Shown piece after piece: positions 57,940-64,000 of a DNA stretch of 64,000 nt. How positions within the stretch are numbered: the stretch's first letter is position 1; the number at the start of each line of letters is the position of its first letter. Under the pieces are notes generated by a model. It did not search any database, was not told where the DNA came from, and saw only the letters and a list, made by a program, of their open reading frames with translations. Position numbers and translations under genes: made by a program. The stretch comes from Hsuehochloa calcarea (lineage: Eukaryota; Streptophyta; Magnoliopsida; Poales; Poaceae): assembly GCA_036346395.1 (NCBI GenBank), contig CM070609.1, positions 51,098,777-51,162,776 of the forward strand, in the 5' to 3' direction.

Positions 57940-60199
57940 TGTGTCAAGTTTTAAGTTAATTAACCATTAACATTTTTTTATACAAATCAAGTTACCTAAA
58001 TTGCTAACCTATTCACCACGGACCTAAAGCCGTGCTCGATACTAATCAGAACACCCTCATTTCAACACCGAGCCCGAATGCCACCAAACTACTCTTATCG
58101 TCTATTATACATCAACACACTGTGAAATTTCAGCAAGCAAAACAACACTAAAACCCATCCACGGGTCGCATTAACACAAGCATAACACTATGACAATCAT
58201 AAATAAATTAGACCTAGGAGCATAGCAAAATAATAAACCAAGATTAACAGAAACCAAGTATCTATGGTAATTCAATACCATCATATCCTAGATATAAATA
58301 TTCATGTTATTCTAAAAGTTTCTCATGTCCAATGAATCAAATAATTGGGTGAAGTGCATGATTCCAAGTGCGCTAGCCCTTCCCGAGTAAAACGTCATCA
58401 CTGGTCACCTAAAAACAACAATAGAGCAAGAATGAGTCCAAGACTCAGCAAATACATAATAAAGCCATAAACAATAGTTTATTAACTATATTCAAAGTTA
58501 TCATCATCATCCATTTAGTTAATGCCATTGTCATTCTCAAACAAACAAGCCATATTTCATATAGGTAAAGTTTCACAATTTAACAATTTACTTAGATATG
58601 CGAATGCACCAACATGCTCATGCTCATATGCATCTCATCACCGACATCGTATAGCGGAGTGTTCACCCGTCGATGACACACTCTATCCTTCACTCCCGTG
58701 AAGTCCCCACCAAAGTAGGATTTTATCTAGAGCTCTCCTGACTAGTCATGTATCTTTCTCACCGACCTCACCGAATAGTTACATGACTTTCTCACCGACT
58801 GCTCATGCAACCCCTGTCATGATGAATGTAAATGATCGACATCTTTATTTATTCATCAACATAGTCCGTCTCATTAACTCAATATCTCCTCCTCATTTTC
58901 TCAATATCATAATCTCATTCACTCAAGGTCATCAATATCATGTATAAGAATAAACTGAACGAAAGCATAATAAATAGCATGATAAGTAACAACAATGATC
59001 ATGGTGAACAACCCATTGTTCACCACTCTACCATGTACTTGCCTTCCGCACAGTGGACGAAGTTAGGAGGCAACGATGGAATTTCTCCACTCCACCCCAC
59101 CGCCTACACAAATATTCATTCAAATAAGAATAACAAGACAGGGCGTGGCTACAAGCGTTTTACCATAACCCTCTATCTAATCAACAAAACCAAAAACTCA
59201 AAATGACGAATTAACTAATCAGCCAATATCAGCCCTTCTGAACAGCAGTACGAGAAAAATCGTAATTAAATATCTGTAACTCCGAATGACTTGAAACCAG
59301 TGCTCAAATACTCTTAACGCATAACACTACGAAACTCTAGTTCACTGGATCTTTTGATTCGGCCAAAACAGTGGCCTAAACAACAGATGAAGACACAAAC
59401 AGATAACTGTCCAGATTATAGAACAGTAGCAAAGAAAATGATGTAACTTTCAATATACTGATCCAATTGAGGAGATCTTTATCAACTCGGAAAGATAATT
59501 TCAAGGGCTACAAAAACCTAGTTGGGTGGAAGTTCTGAATATGATACTAACTAGATCAAAACCGAGGGGCAAACCGACAGTTCCAAATTCTCAGGTAGAC
59601 AGGACAGCGCGTGATTAAAAATTTATATCTCCTAAACCGTAAGGCGGAATCAAGTGATCTCGGTGCCAAAAGAAAGATAACGACATCACGAACAAAACTC
59701 TAGAAGACGCAAATACCAGATTCGGCCTCTAAGTAAATCATAATGGCCCGACAAGAAAATCTGCCAAATCACGTTAGCTCCCCTGGACAGTCGCGGTAAA
59801 ACTACCATATCTCCTAAACCGTAACTCCAAATCATATGATCTCAGTGCCAAAAGAAAGCTAAGACCAAGGGCTACAACTTTCTAAGAGGTGAGAAGATCA
59901 GAAAACGTACAGAACTTACCCAAATCTGACGAACAAAAGCGCTGGCGCAGGGGAAGGTGGAAGTGGCGGCTCCAAGTGGGGGAAAGGGGAAAAGAGGAGT
60001 GGGGCTAGGGTTTTGGGGGTGGGGTTCCCCCCTTATGGCCGGCCAAACACATGGGCTTCCCCCTGGGCCGCGGCCCGCGGCCCAGGTTGTCGAATAAAAG
60101 TGGAAAACCCCCTATTTTTCTCAGAATTTCTATTCCTTTCTTTGCATTTTTCTCCTCCGACTGAATCTCTAATTACCGATCCATTTCCGGGGTATTACA
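57940..60199 (-). mobile_element. Tekay-like LTR, minus strand
   Basis: On the minus strand it begins TGTAATACCCCGGAAATGG at 60199 and follows the plan of the 26574-29861 LTR: GC-rich block with cgcggcccgcggcccaggtt, then GACTCATTCTTGC, ending near 57940 with TTGACACA. A TGGTGCATAG sequence beside the end may be a decayed primer site. The inner boundary is uncertain. Confidence 0.55.
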
Positions 60200-61350
60200 G
60201 GTCGAAAGTCTTTTTAGTCGGATAGCCAAAACCCTTCCCCACCAACTAGTCGAAACTCCTTTCGACCAGATTGTCGAAACTCGTCTCGATCAGTTAATCG
60301 GAAACACCTCCGACCATAAAGCCGAAACCCTTCCCCCACTAGTCAGTCGAAACACCCTTTGACCAGCTAGTCAAAAACTCCTTCGACTAGATTGTCAAAA
60401 CTCCCATCGACCAGATTGTCGAAACTCGTCTCGAACAGTTAATCAAAACTCCCTTCGACCATATACTCGAAACCCTTCCCCACTTATCAGTCGAAACTCC
60501 TTTCGACAAGTTGGTCGAAACTTCTTTCAACCAGATAGCCGAAACTCCATTCGACCAGATAGTCAAAAACTCCTTCGGCCGGATTGTTGAAACTCTCTTC
60601 GACCAGATAGTTAAAACTCCCTTCGGTCATATACTCGAAAAATCCTTTCGACCAGATAGTCAAAAACTCCTCCGACCAGATTGTCAAAACTCCTTCGCCT
60701 AATAGTCGAAACTCCTTCGACTAATAGTCAACACTTCTTCGACCGATTTGTCAAAAACCTTTGATCAGTTAGTCGCAGCCCCTTCAACTAGATTGTCGAA
60801 ACACATTCAACCGATGGTAGAAACACCTTCAACCAGGCTGTCGAAAACTGCTTTCGACAAGTTGGTCGAAACTCCTTCGACCAACTAGTCGAAACAAGGA
60901 ATAGTGGTCGAAACAAGGAATAGTAGTCCAAACAAGGAATAGTAGGCGAAACAATGAACAGTAGTCGAAACAGTGAACAGTAGTTGAAACACTGAATAGT
61001 AGTCGAAACAATGAACAGTAGTCGAAACAGTGAGCAGTACTCGAAACCATGAGCAGTACTCGAAAGTCTTCTCGACCAAGTATTCAAAGACGTCATGACC
61101 AAGTGGTCAAAACTCGAAAACCTTCTCGTCCAAGTATTCGAAACCCATCATGACCAAGTGGTCGAAACTAGGAACATAACTCGAAAGCCCTCTTGACTAG
61201 GTATTCGAAACCCGTTTTCGACCTGGTGGTTGAAATCTTGAATAGTACTTGGATCAATGAACAGTACTCAAAAACCCCTCCTTCCAGATAGTTGAAACCC
61301 TCCGCCCGGTCATCAAAACACTGAACAGTACTCGAAGTTGAGAACTCGTA
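60200..61350. repeat. Palindromic minisatellite array (GTCGAAA...TTCGAC)
   Basis: Some 40 or more degenerate units. Zone 1 (60200-60890): 24-30-bp units of the form gtcgaaactccttcgaccag, each an internal inverted repeat (GTCGAAA/TTTCGAC). The phrase ttgtcgaaactcgtctcga recurs after 145 bp (60271 and 60416), so there is a higher-order period. Zone 2 (60890-61050): about 20-bp units gtagtcgaaacaatgaacag. Zone 3 (61050-61350): longer mixed units with ctcgaccaagtattcgaaac. It is probably part of the 5' half of the LTR whose 3' half follows. Confidence 0.9.
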
Positions 61351-61482
61351 CACGGACTAGCCACTATCTCGAAAACAGCTTACGATACCTACTCGAATAC
61401 TACCGAACACGGTAATAAGAAATAGGGACCAAAGAAAACTGCCCAACTAAACCAAGGACACCCCCATTTGGATTTCATTTGG

Positions 61483-63250
61483 ATTTTTTAATGCAAGTCG
61501 AATTCATTTGGGCTTATTAGAACTTTGGATGGATATTACGTAAAGAACCTGAAGCTGCAGAAGACACGTTGTCAGACCACGAGCAAGAGCACCAGTACCA
61601 CGACCAAGGTGAGTCAATACTTTGATCATATTGCACCCAATCTTTGCAAATTATATTTCTTTAAATTATAAAATTACATTACTATGATTTATACAACTAT
61701 ATTGGTCTAGTTCATAGTTAATGCCTTAATGATAACTAAGTATAACCTTCAAATATTTGAACTTGGACATTATGCTTTGTCACTCTAGACTTAATAGTTT
61801 ACATAATAGTTAATAAGTCTGTATCTAAGTGTCATGCTTAGCCTTGCTTAGATACGTTGTGGTGCGGGCATTAAATTGCGCAACATCAATCTTTCCAAAC
61901 ATGAAAAGCTGGATTTAGGTACTCGAGGCTGGGAGCCTGGATGGTATGTTGGACTAAATATTATTTGAAAAACAAACCAAAACCTGAAAATCTGATTTCA
62001 ACTTGGGAAGATGGAAAGAGTGGCTCGTGCTAGTGATGCACGTCGGTGGGATATGTGAATGTACCGCCCAAGTCAATAAAGGACCAAATTCTTGTGATAA
62101 CCTCTCGTGTAAAAATAGTACAACCACATGTCTATAATGGATACAACCTGGCTCACAAATTTGTTCGCCCCTTTGCAACCTCGCCATACAGTGGATATGT
62201 GGCATGCATATGGGTAGGAACCACAGGAAAACCACACGACGCAAATGGAGACCCCCGGGGGTCATGGCCCAAGGGGTGATGCCTAGCGTTGTGGGGTTGC
62301 ATTAGGGCCAGCATTGTAAAGACCTTGTGATAACCAACTTAGTCGCACACCATCGGAAGTGTGTTGGAGGCATTATAAGTTGAATATCTCTTGTGGGTAA
62401 AGTGTACAAACTCTGCATAGTAAGAAAACCTCTCTACATAGCCGAGCTCACGGTCAAGAGCGGTGCGGAAACTCGCTTGAACTAGCTTTCATTTTTATAA
62501 AACCATTTGTCTGTGGTCGTGGAATGAAAAGCTGGGGTGGAACTCCAGGGATTTGTGGAGGCCTGGTCGGGGGACTAGTGATAATTACGGGTTATCCCGA
62601 GCATCGAGTGATGGAGCCACTCGATGGTATAAGAGATGGGATCTCCACTAGTACCTTACAAATGAAATTCAATTTATAAAACATGTTCTTAAAAATGCTA
62701 AGTCGTAGGATGTTCTACTACTTGATCTAATTCAAATTTGCCTTTATGCAAATAAAAGAACTCTAAGCCTTCCCTTAACTAACCTTGCATCTATGATAAC
62801 TTGTATTGTGTGTTGGCTCACAGGTACGGTTGTGCACTCAGGATCATCCAATATAATCTTTCAGAACCGCTCGACCAGGACCCATACGACTACTACGTGG
62901 CAGCCAGACCAGACGGTGGCGAGGACGATGAAGCTTAGGTCGGGACCCCCAGTCGCTTGCCTGTGGGCAGAGTGAATGGATCCACTTCTACTTCTTTTGC
63001 TTTCCGCAGTTATCCCTTACTCTGTACTCTGACTTTGTGATATTGTGGCCTTCGCGCCCTTTTGTAAAACAGTGAGCCGCATGGCCAGTATGTAATATAT
63101 TTTGGCTATGTATGTGATTGATCTAAGAATGTATCTGTGTTTGCTATCTACTGATCCAAAAAATGGCACAGAGTGGTCGAACCCAGTGGTCAAAACTGAG
63201 TGGTCGAAATCCAGTGGACTTTACTGATCACTAGCTCGTATTCGGTTCAA
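61483..63250 (+). mobile_element. 3' part of a Tekay-like LTR
   Basis: Shares with the LTR at 45254 the ordered landmarks ccaaggtgagtcaatacttt (61605), gtgggtaaagtgtacaaact (62393; compare 47731) and tacatagccgag. It continues to about 63250, where ggtcgaa/ggtcaaa motifs reappear. Its 5' half appears to be the minisatellite region. The 3' boundary and primer site are not clear. Confidence 0.55.
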
Positions 63251-63648
63251 AATTTGCAAATGCCAAGACCTATGGGGCCCGAGCGTTGGGACTACCACTC
63301 CCACGGGAGGACTGTCCGTGGGGTGGCTACATAGAGGTTCTCAGCCTATTGCTACAGCACCTGCAGTATTGGCAGCGTCCCGTTTACAAGGGGCGCAAAT
63401 CAGAAAGTGGGGACCAAGAGGCCTGGATCGTAGAAGTCTTCCTCTATGCTCATCAGGGGTAGTGTGAGCCTCGCACCTTTCACACAGAGCACCAGAGGAG
63501 TACCTCCTCCTCCGCAGTCCAGGATGTCGCCCGCCAAACTAGCATGTGACTGTGCGATATTCACAGCGACTTGGTGATATCTACCCCTTTCAGTTTCTTT
63601 CCCTCCCCTCCAGAGAGAGAGACCCATTACGAGATCCGCATCACTGCA

Positions 63649-64000
63649 ATGGTCGAGGACCCGTAACTGACGCATCAGGTGCGTTTGACCCAAGTGCAGG
63701 ATAGCGAGTATGTGAAGGAACTCAAGGAGGTTACCGAGCTCCGACAGGCCCTCGCCTCCAGTGAAGTGGACGCTGAGGCTCTTCACACTTAGCTGGACGA
63801 GTAGGGTGCAGCCTTGGCAACCACAGTGCGCAAGAGGGCAGAGGTTGTCTCCGAGTTCGCCAGGGTGACCACTACCACCTCCACCGTAGTAGTCACTGCT
63901 GTAGCCAAGGTTCCAACCACTACCCCAACCGGTGGCAGCGCTAGTAGCTCACAACTGAGGATCACTGTGCGCAAGCGCGTGAGTGCCCCGGACTCCATTG
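63649..64000 (+). pseudogene. Gag-like coiled-coil fragment with three nonsense codons
   Basis: The frame from ATG 63649 reads YVKELKEVTELRQALASSEV, then LDE, ATTVRKRAEVVSEFARVT and a Thr/Ser-rich stretch, to the window edge. It has the heptad-like pattern of retrotransposon gag leaders. Stops at TAA 63664, TAG 63790 and TAG 63802 all sit where Gln (CAA/CAG) would fit. It continues beyond the window. Confidence 0.55.

Noticed and set aside
60787..61102. Minus-strand frames repeating FDYCSLFRLLF-like peptides
   Set aside because: They are translations of the 20-bp minisatellite; the peptide repeat only reflects the DNA repeat.
60200..61350. CRISPR-like array
   Set aside because: Units are degenerate and of varying length, there are no unique equal spacers, and the DNA is a plant genome.

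Overview
The window is nuclear DNA of a grass (Poaceae), most likely rice or a close relative. The reasons are a TRAPP-subunit gene with a GC-rich first exon and AT-rich introns, short GC-rich RING-H2 genes, many MITE-like elements, and layers of nested LTR retrotransposons. The species is inferred, not shown. Three host genes are well supported; nearly everything else is transposon-derived or intergenic.

Layout. Positions 1-7500: a RING-H2 ubiquitin-ligase-type gene (1668-2168), then MITE-like elements and microsatellites. 7500-17900: retrotransposon layers. A SIRE/Maximus-like copia 3' LTR (7951-14635) is split by a 4.96-kb Ty3-type element on the minus strand (family A, 9300-14254, target duplication CAGGG). 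After it come a copia gag relic with its LTR (15478-16547) and a family-A solo LTR (16803-17922, duplication GGTTG). 18220-19048: a non-autonomous hAT-like element (8-bp duplication GAGCCGGC). 20039-20503: a second RING-H2 gene, paralogous to the first and in the same orientation. 21275-22288: another family-A solo LTR (GTAAG). 23325-26517: a compact 3.2-kb plus-strand LTR element (family B, duplication GGAGC) encoding protease-like domains but no reverse transcriptase. 26574-29861: a long Tekay/RIRE3-like LTR on the minus strand.

31337-42215 (minus strand): a complete TRAPPC6/TRS33 gene of four exons encoding 175 aa. Its 9-kb intron 1 holds a long-TIR, Mutator-like element (33552-40764). That element contains a full-length but decayed Ty1/copia element (33641-38802, duplication ATACC) and a smaller TIR element (38869-39837).

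43018-64000: a graveyard of Tekay-type (chromovirus) LTRs. One near-complete element (45254-54730) has a 3.2-kb 5' LTR, a Met-tRNA primer site, a broken gag-pol and a truncated 3' LTR. Other LTRs lie in both orientations. A 1.15-kb minisatellite of palindromic GTCGAAA...TTCGAC units (60200-61350) is the most unusual sequence here.

How the parts relate. The RING-H2 proteins probably act in cytosolic ubiquitination, and TRS33 in TRAPP-dependent vesicle tethering. Nothing links the three functionally. The two RING genes look like a local duplication pushed 18 kb apart, at least in part by transposon insertion. Families A and B share LTR ends (TGATRCGG...CCGYATCA or close variants), a polypurine tract and a peptide encoded over that tract, so they are related non-autonomous lineages that would need enzymes supplied from elsewhere.
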